Positions 1 through 9,392 of a stretch of DNA of 60,622 nucleotides are shown piece after piece (the stretch's first letter is position 1; each line of letters opens with the position of its first letter). The stretch comes from Gordonia paraffinivorans NBRC 108238 (GTDB lineage Bacteria > Actinomycetota > Actinomycetes > Mycobacteriales > Mycobacteriaceae): assembly GCF_000344155.1 (NCBI RefSeq), contig NZ_BAOQ01000037.1, forward strand, positions 1-60,622, in the 5' to 3' direction. The notes below the pieces were generated by a model. That model saw only the letters and a list, made by a program, of their open reading frames with translations. It was not told where the DNA came from and did not search any database. A program made the position numbers and the translations under genes.

Positions 1-19
1 CCGCCGCGGCGGCACCCCC

Positions 20-1978
20 ATGGGCCGGCGTGCCTCGGGCGAGATCCACACCCGGTCGGCACCCGCCGATCCGGCACGTCGCCGACGCCCCGGCGCCGAC
101 GACCGCAGCGGCGCTCCCGAGCGCGCGGACAGGCCCGCCGACGACAAGCGGGCGAAGGGCGCCGAGGCGGACGCGACCAGACGTGCCGCCGCGAAGAAGG
201 CCGCGCCGAAGAAGCCGAAGCCGACCGGCGGTGCGGGGCCGAAAGTCGGCACGAAGCCGTCGGGTGCGAAACCGACGGGCTCCAAGCCGGCAGGCTCGAA
301 ACCGGCAGGGGCGAAACCGACGGGCTCGAAGCCCGCCAGGACCCCCTCGGACAAGACCCCGCCGTCGAAGGACACCACCCGGAAGAAGACACCCGGCACC
401 CCGGCAGGCCACGAGACGCCGAGGAAGCGCCGGCTTCGCGCCGGTGCGGCGGCCGCGAGCGCGGTGTCGGCCGCAGATCTTCCGGCCGACGCGTCGGCCG
501 GCGACTCGACGACCCCGCCGACCGGCACGGACATGCGCACCCGCCGAGGGTGGGCGTCGGGCGCAGGCTGGGGCCGCGCCCTGATCGCGCTCGCCTCGGT
601 CGCGGTCCTGCTGTGCACCGGCTACGCGTGGAACACGATGTCCGACCTCGAGTCGAGCATCACGCAGCTCGGCGGGCTCGGCCTCGGCGGCGCCGAGGAC
701 GGCGCCGTCGACATCCTCCTGGTCGGCACCGACTCCCGCACCGACGCGCAGGGCAACCCACTCTCCCCCGAGGAGATGAAGCTGCTCCGTTCCGGCGACG
801 AGGTCGCCACCAACACCGACACCATCCTGCTGATCCGAATCCCGGAGGACGGCTCGTCGGCCACCGCCATCTCCATCCCGCGCGACTCCTACGTCGACGT
901 GCCCGGGATCGGGATGAGCAAGATCAACGCGGCCTACGGCACCACCCGCGAGGGGGTGCGCGCCCGCGCCGTCGAGGCCGGCAAGTCCCCCGAGGAGGCG
1001 GAGAAGGAGGGCACGCTCGCCGGCCGGAAGGCGTTGGTGGACACCGTCGCCAAGCTCACCGGCGTCCACGTGGACCACTACGCCGAGGTCGGCCTGCTCG
1101 GTTTCGTCCTGCTGACCAACGCGGCCGGCGGCGTCGACGTCTGCCTCAAGGCCCCGGTCCGCGATCCCTACAGCGGCGCCCGCTTCCGCGCCGGGGTCCA
1201 GACCCTGGACGGCCCCAAGGCGCTCAGCTTCGTCCGCCAGCGCCACGGACTCCCCCGCGGCGACCTCGATCGCATCACCCGCCAGCAGGCGTTCATGGCG
1301 TCGCTGACGCAGAAGATGCTGTCGGCGGGCACCCTCACCGACCCCGGCAAGCTCCGGGAGCTGCAGGATGCGGTGGCCCGCACGATCGTCATCGACGACG
1401 GCTGGAACATCCTCGACTTCGCCGACCAGCTCAAGGACCTCAGTGGCGGCAAGGTGAAGTTCGCGACCATCCCGATCGTCACCGAGCAGGGCTGGAGCGA
1501 GGACGGGCAGCAGAGCGTCGTCGAGGTCGACCCGCAGGCGGTGAAGGTGTTCACCGACGAGCTGCTCACCCCCAAGAAGGACAACGACGTCGCCCGCGGC
1601 GACTACAAGGTGGACGTGGTCAACGCCGGCACCATCGACGGCCTGGGCGCGAACGTCTCGAACATCTTGACCAACAAGGGATTCCAGCCCGGCACCACGT
1701 CGAGCGGCAAGGCCGACACCAAGGACTCGGTGGTCTTCGCGAAGGAGAACAACGACGCCGCGCGGGTCCTCGCGAAGGACCTCGGCGGCGTGAAGATCGT
1801 CGCCGACGACTCGCTCGCCGACGACCAGCTCAAGGTGGTCCTCACCAACACCTACGACGGACCCGGCTCGCTTAACGACACCGGCGATCAGGCCGACAAC
1901 GTCCCGGCCAGCGAACGCGTCGGCAGCAAGCAACCCCCGATCACCGCGGGCACGAAGGGGCCGATGTGCGTGAACTGA
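20..1978 (+). CDS. LytR-CpsA-Psr (LCP) family cell-wall ligase
   Basis: Membrane-anchored LCP protein of 652 residues. The family transfers polyprenyl-phosphate-linked glycopolymers, in mycolata arabinogalactan, onto peptidoglycan outside the membrane. Residues 1-180 are a long basic Lys/Pro/Ala-rich cytoplasmic tail, followed by one membrane segment at about 186-203. The LCP domain starts near DILLVGTDSR (231-240) and carries the conserved Arg/Asp block FVRQRHGLPRGDLDRITRQQ. A LytR_C-type domain occupies about 525-615. The ATG at 20 is taken as the start, but an upstream start outside the window cannot be excluded. Its stop overlaps the next gene by 13 bases. The order LCP then TIGR03089 matches the M. 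tuberculosis locus as I remember it. Confidence 0.93.
   Translation: MGRRASGEIHTRSAPADPARRRRPGADDRSGAPERADRPADDKRAKGAEADATRRAAAKKAAPKKPKPTGGAGPKVGTKPSGAKPTGSKPAGSKPAGAKPTGSKPARTPSDKTPPSKDTTRKKTPGTPAGHETPRKRRLRAGAAAASAVSAADLPADASAGDSTTPPTGTDMRTRRGWASGAGWGRALIALASVAVLLCTGYAWNTMSDLESSITQLGGLGLGGAEDGAVDILLVGTDSRTDAQGNPLSPEEMKLLRSGDEVATNTDTILLIRIPEDGSSATAISIPRDSYVDVPGIGMSKINAAYGTTREGVRARAVEAGKSPEEAEKEGTLAGRKALVDTVAKLTGVHVDHYAEVGLLGFVLLTNAAGGVDVCLKAPVRDPYSGARFRAGVQTLDGPKALSFVRQRHGLPRGDLDRITRQQAFMASLTQKMLSAGTLTDPGKLRELQDAVARTIVIDDGWNILDFADQLKDLSGGKVKFATIPIVTEQGWSEDGQQSVVEVDPQAVKVFTDELLTPKKDNDVARGDYKVDVVNAGTIDGLGANVSNILTNKGFQPGTTSSGKADTKDSVVFAKENNDAARVLAKDLGGVKIVADDSLADDQLKVVLTNTYDGPGSLNDTGDQADNVPASERVGSKQPPITAGTKGPMCVN
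248..337 (+). repeat. In-frame 15-bp tandem repeat (G-x-K-P-x pentapeptides)
   Basis: Six consecutive pentapeptides of the form G-[TAS]-K-P-[STA] occupy residues 77-106 of the LCP protein's cytoplasmic tail, which means six imperfect 15-bp DNA units. Such repeats are prone to copy-number change and give a flexible, positively charged tether. Confidence 0.8.
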
Positions 1979-2688
1979 CCCCGAACACCGTCACCGACGC
2001 CGTCTTCGGCGCGGTCGCCGACCACTCGCGTCCGATGCTGACCTACTACGACGACGCGACCGGTGAGCGGACCGAGCTCTCGGCGGCGACGCTGGGCAAC
2101 TGGGCGGCCAAGACCGGCAACTACCTGCTCGACGAGATCGGCCTGGCCACCGGGGACGTCGTCGTGGTCGACCTGCCCGAGCACTGGCAGACCGCCGGCA
2201 TCCTGCTCGGCGCATTGTGGGCGGGCGCCGATGTGCACTGTGGCGGAAGCGATTCCGATCTCGACGCCGCCGTCGTGTTCACCTCGCTCGCCCGCCTCGA
2301 CGATCATCCGGACGCCGACGAGGTCGTCGTCGCCTCGCTCGATCCGTTCGCGCTCCCGCTGCGCGACCTCCCGCCCGGCGTGGGTGACTACGGGTCCGCG
2401 GTCCGAGTGCACGGCGACCAGTTCGTCTCCCGCTCCCCCGCTGCGGCCGCGCTCCACGGCACGCCGACCGCCGAGGTGATCGCCGCGGCCCGCGCGGCCG
2501 CGGAGACCGACGGCATCTCGCCGGGAACCCGGGTGGCCTCGGCCCGTCCCTGGCACACCGCGGACGGCATCCGCGACCATCTGCTCGCCCCGCTGGTCGC
2601 CGGCGGCAGCCTGGTCCACGTGGCGGCCGGCACGCCGGAACGCCTCGCCGCCGTCGCCGAGGTCGAGAAGGCCGCACTCGTACTCTGA
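1966..2688 (+). CDS. TIGR03089 family protein
   Basis: A 240-residue protein of the actinobacterial TIGR03089 family, which resembles the N-terminal part of acyl-adenylating (AMP-binding) enzymes but lacks the C-terminal catalytic subdomain. The stretch DVVVVDLPEHWQTAGILLGA is typical. Its role is unknown. The GTG at 1966 lies inside the 3' end of the LCP gene, so translation is probably coupled. The pairing with an LCP gene suggests a cell-envelope context, by inference only. Confidence 0.85.
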   Translation: MRELTPNTVTDAVFGAVADHSRPMLTYYDDATGERTELSAATLGNWAAKTGNYLLDEIGLATGDVVVVDLPEHWQTAGILLGALWAGADVHCGGSDSDLDAAVVFTSLARLDDHPDADEVVVASLDPFALPLRDLPPGVGDYGSAVRVHGDQFVSRSPAAAALHGTPTAEVIAAARAAAETDGISPGTRVASARPWHTADGIRDHLLAPLVAGGSLVHVAAGTPERLAAVAEVEKAALVL

Positions 2689-2770
2689 TCCGTCCGGTTC
2701 GTCGCTCTCGCCCGACCCGATCGGCGACGTTCGCCCCACGGGCGCGCGTCTCGTGCGGCACAGTGGGGAC

Positions 2771-3145
2771 ATGCGACTGCCGAAAGCCCTCGCCCGATTC
2801 AACAAGGTCGTCACCAACCCGATCCAGCGACAGTGGGCGCCGCACCTGCCGCCGTTCGCCATGGTCGAGCACGTCGGCCGCAAGACCGGGAAGAAGTACT
2901 CGATCCCGGTGCTGGCCTTCGTCGAGCGCGACAAGGTGACCATCATCCTGACCTACGGCAGGCACACCGACTGGGTGCGCAACGTCCAGGCCGCCGGATC
3001 GTTCGGCCTGATCCGCAAGGACCGGCACTACCGGGTGACCGGCCCGCGCGTCGTGCCGTCCGATTCCCCCGACCTCGCGCGCGCGGCGAAGATCCCCGCG
3101 CTGCTGTTCGAATCGGCGCTCCTGGGCACCCTCATCGAGGACTGA
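2771..3145 (+). CDS. Deazaflavin-dependent nitroreductase-like protein (DUF385 family)
   Basis: A short protein of 124 residues from the ATG at 2771; a GTG at 2753 would give 130. It matches the F420-binding split-barrel reductase family related to Ddn: after a helical N-terminus comes HVGRKTGKKYSIPVLAF, the usual GRKSG-type signature for cofactor phosphate binding, then a strand-rich core with YGRHTDWVRNVQAAG. Members reduce nitro groups, quinones or other substrates with F420H2. The substrate here is unknown. Six bases separate its stop from the next start. Confidence 0.85.
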   Translation: MRLPKALARFNKVVTNPIQRQWAPHLPPFAMVEHVGRKTGKKYSIPVLAFVERDKVTIILTYGRHTDWVRNVQAAGSFGLIRKDRHYRVTGPRVVPSDSPDLARAAKIPALLFESALLGTLIED

Positions 3146-3151
3146 TCCGCG

Positions 3152-4027
3152 ATGGCCGACGACCCGCTCGACGATTTCGCCTCCGAGGACGTGACCCTTC
3201 TCGGCCGGACACGACGCGTGCACCGCAAGGGCAGCGGTCCCGCGGTCATCGTCATCGCCGAGATGCCCGGCATCAGCCCGAAGGTCGCGAACGTCGCCCG
3301 ACGCATCGCCGATCGCGGCGCGACCGCGATCATGCCGTCGCTGTTCGGCGTCGACGGCCGCGACCCTCGCCCGGACAACCTCGGCGTGGTGGGCGGGGTG
3401 ACCAACATGCTCGGCACCATGGCCAGGGCGTGCATCTCCCGCGAGTTCACCGTCCTCGCAACGGGAAAGACCTCACCCGTCGCAGACTGGCTGCGGGAGC
3501 TGGCCGCCCGCGAGCACGACCGCTGCGGCGGCCCCGGGGTCGGCGCGGTCGGCATGTGCTTCACCGGCGGGTTCGCGCTGGCGATGGCGACCGACGAGCG
3601 GATGGTGGCGCCGGTCCTCTCCCAGCCGTCGTTGCCGTTCGCCCTGCTCCCGGGACGCGGCCGCAGCATCGACGTCTCCGACGCCGATCTCGCCGTCGTG
3701 CAGGCGCGATGCGCACGGGGACTGCAGGTGATGGGCCTGCGTTTCGCCGGCGACCGCCTGTCCCCGGGGTCGCGTTTCGAGCACCTGCGCGAACTCCTCG
3801 GCGACGCCTTCCTCGCCATCGAACTGCCCGACGACTCGGCGAACCCGGATTCGTTCCTCCCGCAACCGCATTCGGTGCTGACCGAGGACCTCGTCGACGA
3901 GCCCGGCCAGCCCACGCGGGAGGCCTTCGACCGGGTTCTCGACTTCTTCGCCGACAAGCTCGACCTGTCCGGGCCGGGCGGCGACGACGCGGCCGACCGG
4001 GGCGGCGGCGTCCCGCCCTCGCGGTGA
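3152..4027 (+). CDS. Dienelactone hydrolase family protein
   Basis: An alpha/beta hydrolase of 291 residues in the dienelactone hydrolase family. The nucleophile elbow is GMCFTGG, with Cys in the nucleophile position as in true dienelactone hydrolases. An early Glu (IAEMPGIS) fits the family's glutamate switch. Probably cotranscribed with the preceding deazaflavin-dependent reductase, 6 bases upstream. Substrate unknown; the family hydrolyses lactones and esters in aromatic degradation. The C-terminal 20 residues are low-complexity. Confidence 0.85.
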   Translation: MADDPLDDFASEDVTLLGRTRRVHRKGSGPAVIVIAEMPGISPKVANVARRIADRGATAIMPSLFGVDGRDPRPDNLGVVGGVTNMLGTMARACISREFTVLATGKTSPVADWLRELAAREHDRCGGPGVGAVGMCFTGGFALAMATDERMVAPVLSQPSLPFALLPGRGRSIDVSDADLAVVQARCARGLQVMGLRFAGDRLSPGSRFEHLRELLGDAFLAIELPDDSANPDSFLPQPHSVLTEDLVDEPGQPTREAFDRVLDFFADKLDLSGPGGDDAADRGGGVPPSR

Positions 4028-4049
4028 GGGCGGTGCCGACAGGTCTCGG

Positions 4050-4574
4050 CTACTCCCCGAGCAGCTTCTGCTGCAGCGCGGCGTCCTTCTCGAGCACCAT
4101 CTGCTCGAGCCCCTTCTGGAAGGACACCATCCGTTCGCGCAGTGCGGCATCCGACGAGGCGAGGATGCGGACCGCGAGCAGGCCGGCGTTGCGCGCGCCG
4201 CCCACCGACACGGTGGCGACCGGGACGCCGGCGGGCATCTGCACGATCGACAGCAGCGAGTCGAGGCCGTCGAGATGACGCAGCGGCACCGGCACGCCGA
4301 TCACCGGCAACGGCGTCGCCGAGGCGACCATGCCCGGGAGATGGGCCGCGCCGCCGGCTCCGGCGATGATGACCTCGATGCCGTTGTCCGCGGCGCCGGC
4401 CGCGTAGTCGAGCATGCGCTGCGGAGTGCGGTGCGCCGAGATCACGCCGACCTCGAACGGCACGTCGAACTCGGCGAGGGCCTCGGCCGCCGCCTGCATC
4501 GTCGGCCAGTCGGAGTCGCTGCCCATGATCAGGCCCACACGTGGACCGGCCTTGAATTCCGTTGTCTCACTCAT
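4050..4574 (-). CDS. purE: N5-carboxyaminoimidazole ribonucleotide mutase PurE
   Basis: Class I PurE of 174 residues, converting N5-CAIR to CAIR in de novo purine synthesis. The substrate-binding segments [19 protein letters not shown] and [11 protein letters not shown] are all present. The ATG at 4574 is chosen because its first bases form an ATGA overlap with the purK stop. A start further upstream would add nine residues not typical of the family. Forms a purK-purE operon. Confidence 0.97.
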   Translation of the reverse strand: MSETTEFKAGPRVGLIMGSDSDWPTMQAAAEALAEFDVPFEVGVISAHRTPQRMLDYAAGAADNGIEVIIAGAGGAAHLPGMVASATPLPVIGVPVPLRHLDGLDSLLSIVQMPAGVPVATVSVGGARNAGLLAVRILASSDAALRERMVSFQKGLEQMVLEKDAALQQKLLGE

Positions 4575-5872
4575 GAATGCACATCCCATCCATCGGTCCA
4601 CGTCCCGTGCGACATCCAGGTCGCCGCACGCTCGGCGCGCTCGCGCACCGCCTCCACCGTCTCACCCTCGCGGCCGACGATGTTCACGTGGCCGATCTTG
4701 CGGTCCTTGCGCTCGCCCTTGCCGTAGAGGTGCACCTTGGCCTCCGGCATGCGCGCCATGAGGTGGTGCAGGCGCTCATCCATCGACATCTCGGGCGCTT
4801 CCGGCGCGCCGAGGATGTTGGCCATCACGGTGAGCGGCGCGCTCGGCGCCGGGCTGCCCAGCGGGTAGTCGAGGACGGCCCGCAGGTGCTGCTCGAACTG
4901 CGAGGTGACCGCACCGTCCATGGTCCAGTGCCCGCTGTTGTGCGGACGCATCGCGAGCTCGTTGACGACGAGCGCGCCGTCGACGGTCTCGAAGAGCTCC
5001 ATCGCCATCACGCCGACCACACCGAGGTCGTCGGCGAGCCCCATCGCCATCTGCTGGGCGCGCGCGGCGACCTCGTCGTCGAGCTCCGGTGCCGGGGCGA
5101 GCACCACGGCGCATTGCCCGTTGCGCTGGATGGTCTCCACCACCGGCCATGCCGCACCCTGGCCGAACGGCGACCGCGCGATCATCGCCGACAGCTCGCG
5201 GCGCATCGGCACCTTCTGCTCGGCGAGAAGCGCAGGCGCGTCGGCCGGGTAGTCGTCGAAGACGGCCAGTGCCTGCTCGCGTCCGTCGACGAGCCAGACG
5301 CCGCGACCGTCGTACCCGCCGCGCACGGCCTTGATGACGATCGCCCAGTCGTTGGCCTCGCCGAACTCGACCAGCCGGGCGCGGGCGGCCTCGCGGTCGC
5401 CGGACAGGTCGGCGAAGCCCGGTACCGGCAGGCCGAGTTCGGCCAGCCGCGTCCGCATCGCGAGCTTGTCCTGGGCGTAGTGCAGGGCCTTCGACGGCGG
5501 GAGGACGGCGACGCCCTCGGCCTCGAGCGCCTGCAGGTGGTGCAGCGGAACACCCTCGTGGTCGAACGTCAGCGCGGCCGAACCGGCGGCGGCGCGACGC
5601 AGGTCGTCGAGTTCGTCGTGGGAGCCCAGCACGATGTCGGCGCTCACCTGCGCGGCCGGGTCGTCCTCCGACGCGGCGAGCACGCGCAGGCACTGACCGA
5701 GCGCGATCGCGGCCTGATGGGTCATGCGCGCGAGCTGGCCGCCGCCGATCATCGTGACCGTCGGCATCCCCGACGCCGACTTCTTCGCCCGGCCCGCCTC
5801 CGGGGCGGGCGGTACCGGAGAAGTCGAGGTCACGGGTGCTGCGTCCGACTCGGGTGAATTCACGCGAACCAT
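4571..5872 (-). CDS. purK: N5-carboxyaminoimidazole ribonucleotide synthase PurK
   Basis: ATP-grasp enzyme of 433 residues that carboxylates aminoimidazole ribonucleotide with ATP and bicarbonate, the step before Pur[10 protein letters not shown] near residue 43 begins the conserved region; the ATP-grasp core contains [13 protein letters not shown] and the C-terminal [14 protein letters not shown] signature. The ATG at 5872 gives a Ser/Pro-rich leader of about 35 residues before the conserved fold. Divergent from the GtrA gene 79 bases away, so a bidirectional promoter region is likely there. Confidence 0.96.
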   Translation of the reverse strand: MVRVNSPESDAAPVTSTSPVPPAPEAGRAKKSASGMPTVTMIGGGQLARMTHQAAIALGQCLRVLAASEDDPAAQVSADIVLGSHDELDDLRRAAAGSAALTFDHEGVPLHHLQALEAEGVAVLPPSKALHYAQDKLAMRTRLAELGLPVPGFADLSGDREAARARLVEFGEANDWAIVIKAVRGGYDGRGVWLVDGREQALAVFDDYPADAPALLAEQKVPMRRELSAMIARSPFGQGAAWPVVETIQRNGQCAVVLAPAPELDDEVAARAQQMAMGLADDLGVVGVMAMELFETVDGALVVNELAMRPHNSGHWTMDGAVTSQFEQHLRAVLDYPLGSPAPSAPLTVMANILGAPEAPEMSMDERLHHLMARMPEAKVHLYGKGERKDRKIGHVNIVGREGETVEAVRERAERAATWMSHGTWTDGWDVHS

Positions 5873-5950
5873 CGTGGCATGCCCGCCGCGGCATGCGCAC
5901 AGCCGCCCGCAGAACGGGTGCCGGGATTTTGTTTCGTACACTCGGATCTT

Positions 5951-6511
5951 GTGCCATTGATCGACGAGTTGATCGCTCGCCTCCCAGCGCCGGTCCGACG
6001 TCTCGTCCTACGGCACCACGAACTGATCAAGTTCGCGATGGTCGGCGGCACCACGTTCGTCTTCGACCTCGCGGTCTTCTACTCGTTGAGCCTGACGATC
6101 CTCGAGTCGAAGCCGGTGATCGCGAAGGTCATCGCGGGCGTGCTGGCGACCATCCTGAGCTACATCCTCAACCGCGAGTGGGCGTTCAAGAACCGCGGCG
6201 GCCGTGAGCGCCATCACGAGGCCCTCCTGTTCTTCCTCATCAGCGGCATCGGCGTCGTCCTGCAGGCCGCGCCGCTGTACATCGGCAACAACGTCTTCGA
6301 CATGCGCGCGAACCTCAGCGTCTCCGAGGTCGTGGTCGTCGACTTCGTCCTCGGCTACATCATCGGCAACCTGCTGCAGATGGCGTTCCGGTTCTGGGCC
6401 CTGCGGAAGTTCGCGTTCCCCGAGGAGCTGCTGCACGGCGGCGAGGCCGGATCGACCGATCTGCACCCGAGCATCGCCGACCTCAACGATGAGGAACTCG
6501 GTCACGCCTGA
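5951..6511 (+). CDS. GtrA family membrane protein
   Basis: Small polytopic membrane protein of 186 residues with four predicted helices, of the GtrA family linked to flipping or transfer of polyprenyl-phosphate sugars. Family features are FAMVGGTTFVFDL at the first helix, SYILNREWAFKNR after the second, and QMAFRFWALRKFAF after the fourth. The GTG at 5951 gives a normal N-terminus (VPLIDELIARLP). Its 3' end overlaps the convergent histidine kinase gene by 29 bases. A GtrA gene at this place next to purK matches M. tuberculosis as I remember it. Confidence 0.9.
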   Translation: MPLIDELIARLPAPVRRLVLRHHELIKFAMVGGTTFVFDLAVFYSLSLTILESKPVIAKVIAGVLATILSYILNREWAFKNRGGRERHHEALLFFLISGIGVVLQAAPLYIGNNVFDMRANLSVSEVVVVDFVLGYIIGNLLQMAFRFWALRKFAFPEELLHGGEAGSTDLHPSIADLNDEELGHA

Positions 6512-7898
6512 GGCCGTCCGGCCCGGCGCCGTCGGGAGCCGCGCCCGGCCCTGACTCGTCGCCGTCCGTGTCGTCGTCGTCCGTGTCGTCGTCGTATCCG
6601 CTCACATCCCGGGACGGCACGACGATGGCGAACACCGGCGGGCGACGCTCGGTGAGCTCGAGCCGGCCGCCGTCAGCCTCGATCAGGGCACGTGCCAGCG
6701 ACAGTCCCACGCCGCTGCGGCCGGCGCCCTGGCCGGCCGAGAAGCCGCGCCGGAAGATGTGCGCGGAGATCTCGTCGGGCACCCCGGGCCCCTCGTCGGA
6801 GACGGTGATGCGGACCAGGTCGCCCGACTGGAGGGTGCTCACCGCGATGCGGCAGGTGCCCTGCCCGTGTTGCAGCGCGTTGTCGACGAGGACGCTGACC
6901 GCCTCGCGCAGGCGACCCGACTGCGTGGTGAACGCCTGCGGAGACCCCTCGTAGGACACGGTCAGCTCCCGCCCCTGCGCCTCGAACGCCTGCCGGAAGT
7001 CCTCGGCGAGCGTCGTCAGCATGTCCCCCACGTCGACGATGTGGGGTTCGACGTCGGAGTCGTCGGCGCGGGAGGCCTCGACCAGCTCGTCGAGCTCGGT
7101 GGCGAGTCTCTCGACCTGGTCGAGCGCCGCCTCCGCCTCGGCGACGACGGCCGGGTCGTCGTGCAGGGTGAGTTCGTCGAGCCGCAACTGGATCGCCGTG
7201 AGGCGGCTGCGCACCTGATGCGACGCGTCGCCGGCGATCTCGCGCTCGCGTTCCAGCCGCAGCGCCAGCGCGGTGTTGGCGTCGGCGAGCGCCCTCGACA
7301 CCCGGTCGAGTTCGGCGATGCCGTACATCTTCCACTTCGTCCGGAAGTCGGGGCGGGTGAGCGTGGCGGCCCGGTCGGCGAGGTGGGTCAGCGGTTCGAT
7401 GATCCGGCCGGCGCTGACCGCCGCCACGACGGAGCCGCCGATGATCGACGCGACGGCCACCAGGATCACGGTGCCGGACGCGGTGACCTGGTCGTCGAGC
7501 ACCTGGTCGCGCGGTATCGACAGCGCGATCGTGCCCGCGCCGCCCAGCCCGATCGACTCCGTGACCGCGGGGCCGTCGAAGTCGTCGCCGATGACGGTGC
7601 GGTGGACCGTGCCCTGATCGTCGGGGTAGGTGATGACCAGGCGCCCGTCGGGCGGCAACAGCAACTCGAAGGACTCGCGGTCGACCGACTCGGGGGTGAG
7701 CGTCCCGTCGGCCCCCTCCTGGCGGATGAGCTGATCGGCGATCACCTTGAGCCGCCCGTCGAGCTCCTCCTGGGCGATGTCCGACACCCACCACCAGGCG
7801 ACGACGCTGAGCGGGATGCCCAGCAGGCACCCGACCGCGACCAGGACCGTGATCATGGTCGTGATCAGGCGACCGCGCATCGAGCTCTGTCGCTTCAC
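6483..7898 (-). CDS. Two-component sensor histidine kinase
   Basis: Membrane sensor kinase of 471 residues. Layout: membrane helix 11-38, extracytoplasmic sensor about 39-135, second helix about 140-164, HAMP 165-215, dimerisation domain with H-box AGDASHQVRSRLT (phospho-His 227), and an ATPase domain with the N-box VLVDNALQHG (Asn 340) and G1 box DEGPGVP (368-374). The GTG start at 7898 follows a GAGG ribosome site by about nine bases. It lies 110 bases downstream of its response regulator. The C-terminus is an acidic Asp-rich tail. Signal unknown. Confidence 0.93.
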   Translation of the reverse strand: MKRQSSMRGRLITTMITVLVAVGCLLGIPLSVVAWWWVSDIAQEELDGRLKVIADQLIRQEGADGTLTPESVDRESFELLLPPDGRLVITYPDDQGTVHRTVIGDDFDGPAVTESIGLGGAGTIALSIPRDQVLDDQVTASGTVILVAVASIIGGSVVAAVSAGRIIEPLTHLADRAATLTRPDFRTKWKMYGIAELDRVSRALADANTALALRLEREREIAGDASHQVRSRLTAIQLRLDELTLHDDPAVVAEAEAALDQVERLATELDELVEASRADDSDVEPHIVDVGDMLTTLAEDFRQAFEAQGRELTVSYEGSPQAFTTQSGRLREAVSVLVDNALQHGQGTCRIAVSTLQSGDLVRITVSDEGPGVPDEISAHIFRRGFSAGQGAGRSGVGLSLARALIEADGGRLELTERRPPVFAIVVPSRDVSGYDDDTDDDDTDGDESGPGAAPDGAGPDGLRRDRVPHR

Positions 7899-8008
7899 GG
7901 TGTCGGCCTCATCCCGGCGTCGGTGTCATCGGGGCGTCAGGCGTCGTCGGCGCCTGGAGGGCCGCCGGTGCCTCGAGTGCCGTCAGGGCGTCAGGGGTCA
8001 TCACGGGC

Positions 8009-8689
8009 TCAGGGGTCGAACCTGAACCCGACGCCGCGCACGGTGACGATGTGCCGGGGCCGGTGGTGGCGGTCGTCGCCGATCTTGCGGCGCAACCACG
8101 AGATGTGCATGTCGAGGGTCTTCGACGACCGGAGGTCGGCCGAGCCCCACACCTCGGTGAGGATCTCCTCGCGGGTGACGACCTGGCCGGCCCGTTCCAT
8201 CAGGAAGCGCAACAGGTCGAACTCCCGGTTGGCCAGGGTGAGGTCCTCCCCGTCGACGAGGACGCGGCGGGCCCGGGCGTCGAGCCGGATCGACCCGCCC
8301 TCGAGCACGAGATCGCCGTCGACCGGCTGTCGCCTGCGCAGCAGGGCCCGGACCCGGGCGAGCAGTTCGGCCAGCCGGAACGGTTTGCCGACGTAGTCGT
8401 CGGCGCCGGCGTCGAGCCCGACGACGAAGTCGACCTCGTCGGTGCGCGCGGTCAGCATGAGCACCGCGAGCGACGGGCGTCGGGCGCGGACCCGGCGGCA
8501 GACCTCGAGGCCGTCGAGGTTCGGCAGCCCGAGATCGAGGATGAGCAGTCCGTACCGCGGGTCGAGGGCCTTGTCCAGTGCATCGGTGCCGGTGGCCACC
8601 ACGTCGCACTCGTAGCCCTCGCGTGTCAGGGCGCGCGCGAGCGGCTCGGCGATCGCGGCGTCGTCCTCGGCCAGCAGTACGTTCCTCAT
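8009..8689 (-). CDS. OmpR/PhoB-family response regulator
   Basis: DNA-binding response regulator of 226 residues. The receiver domain has the acidic pair at 9-10, phospho-acceptor Asp 52 (LLILDLGLP), Thr 80 and Lys 102 (GKPF). A winged-helix output domain fills about 128-226 and ends with the usual VRGVGFRFDP. The ATG overlaps the stop of the upstream PH-domain gene (ATGA), so it is translationally coupled to it. It partners the histidine kinase encoded next. Confidence 0.96.
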   Translation of the reverse strand: MRNVLLAEDDAAIAEPLARALTREGYECDVVATGTDALDKALDPRYGLLILDLGLPNLDGLEVCRRVRARRPSLAVLMLTARTDEVDFVVGLDAGADDYVGKPFRLAELLARVRALLRRRQPVDGDLVLEGGSIRLDARARRVLVDGEDLTLANREFDLLRFLMERAGQVVTREEILTEVWGSADLRSSKTLDMHISWLRRKIGDDRHHRPRHIVTVRGVGFRFDP

Positions 8690-9282
8690 CGCTCGCGTAC
8701 CCCACGCTCCCCGCGCTCGTCGGGCCGGCCGGCGACGCGGCCCGGGGGATCGTCGCGCGGGTCGTCGAAGCGGTCGTCGTCCTCGCCGTACATCTCGAGA
8801 ACCTCGTGGTAGAGCAGGGCGTGGACCTTCTCCACCTGCGGGATGTCGTCGAAGGACAGCGGCTCGTCGGACGCCGACTCGATGACGAGCGTGCCCGTCC
8901 GCAGCATCCGGTCGACGAGGCCGTGCCGGAACTCGACGGTGTTGATCCGCCGGATCGGGATGTCAATGCCGGACCGGGTGAGGATTCCGTTGCGGAACAT
9001 CACGCGTCGGTCGGTGAGGACGAAGTGGGTCGTCTTCCACGAGAGCAGCGGCCGCGCGAAGTACCAGATGAAGCCCAGCGCCCACATCAGGCCGACGATG
9101 ATGCCGAGCACCGTCTTCGGGGTCTGCCCCAGCGACGACCCGACGATGACGCCCGCCAGGACGCCGCCCGCCGCGGTGATGACCGCGAACACCAGGAGCG
9201 GCGCCAGCAGACACTTCCAGTGGGGGTGCCGGTGGAGGACGACCCGTTCCCCAGGCGCCAGGTTCTCCCGCGGGTATGCCAT
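8686..9282 (-). CDS. PH domain-containing membrane protein (bPH_2 type)
   Basis: Protein of 198 residues with two closely spaced membrane helices (about 24-48 and 55-78) followed by a bacterial PH domain (about 85-170), recognisable by FVLTDRRVMFRNGILTR and PIRRINTVEF. The ATG at 9282 is chosen; the longer open frame upstream has no family-like sequence. A PH-domain gene stands next to birA in M. tuberculosis too, but here it is the first gene of an operon with a two-component system. Function unknown. Confidence 0.87.
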   Translation of the reverse strand: MAYPRENLAPGERVVLHRHPHWKCLLAPLLVFAVITAAGGVLAGVIVGSSLGQTPKTVLGIIVGLMWALGFIWYFARPLLSWKTTHFVLTDRRVMFRNGILTRSGIDIPIRRINTVEFRHGLVDRMLRTGTLVIESASDEPLSFDDIPQVEKVHALLYHEVLEMYGEDDDRFDDPRDDPPGRVAGRPDERGERGVRER

Positions 9283-9392
9283 GCGGCCCAGCTTAATCGG
9301 CACGGGCCCGCACCGGGCTGTGCTGAGTAGACTGCGAGACGACCGGTACCGATCGACCGCCGAGCACGTGGGCGGTCGGCGAGGAGAGTGGA

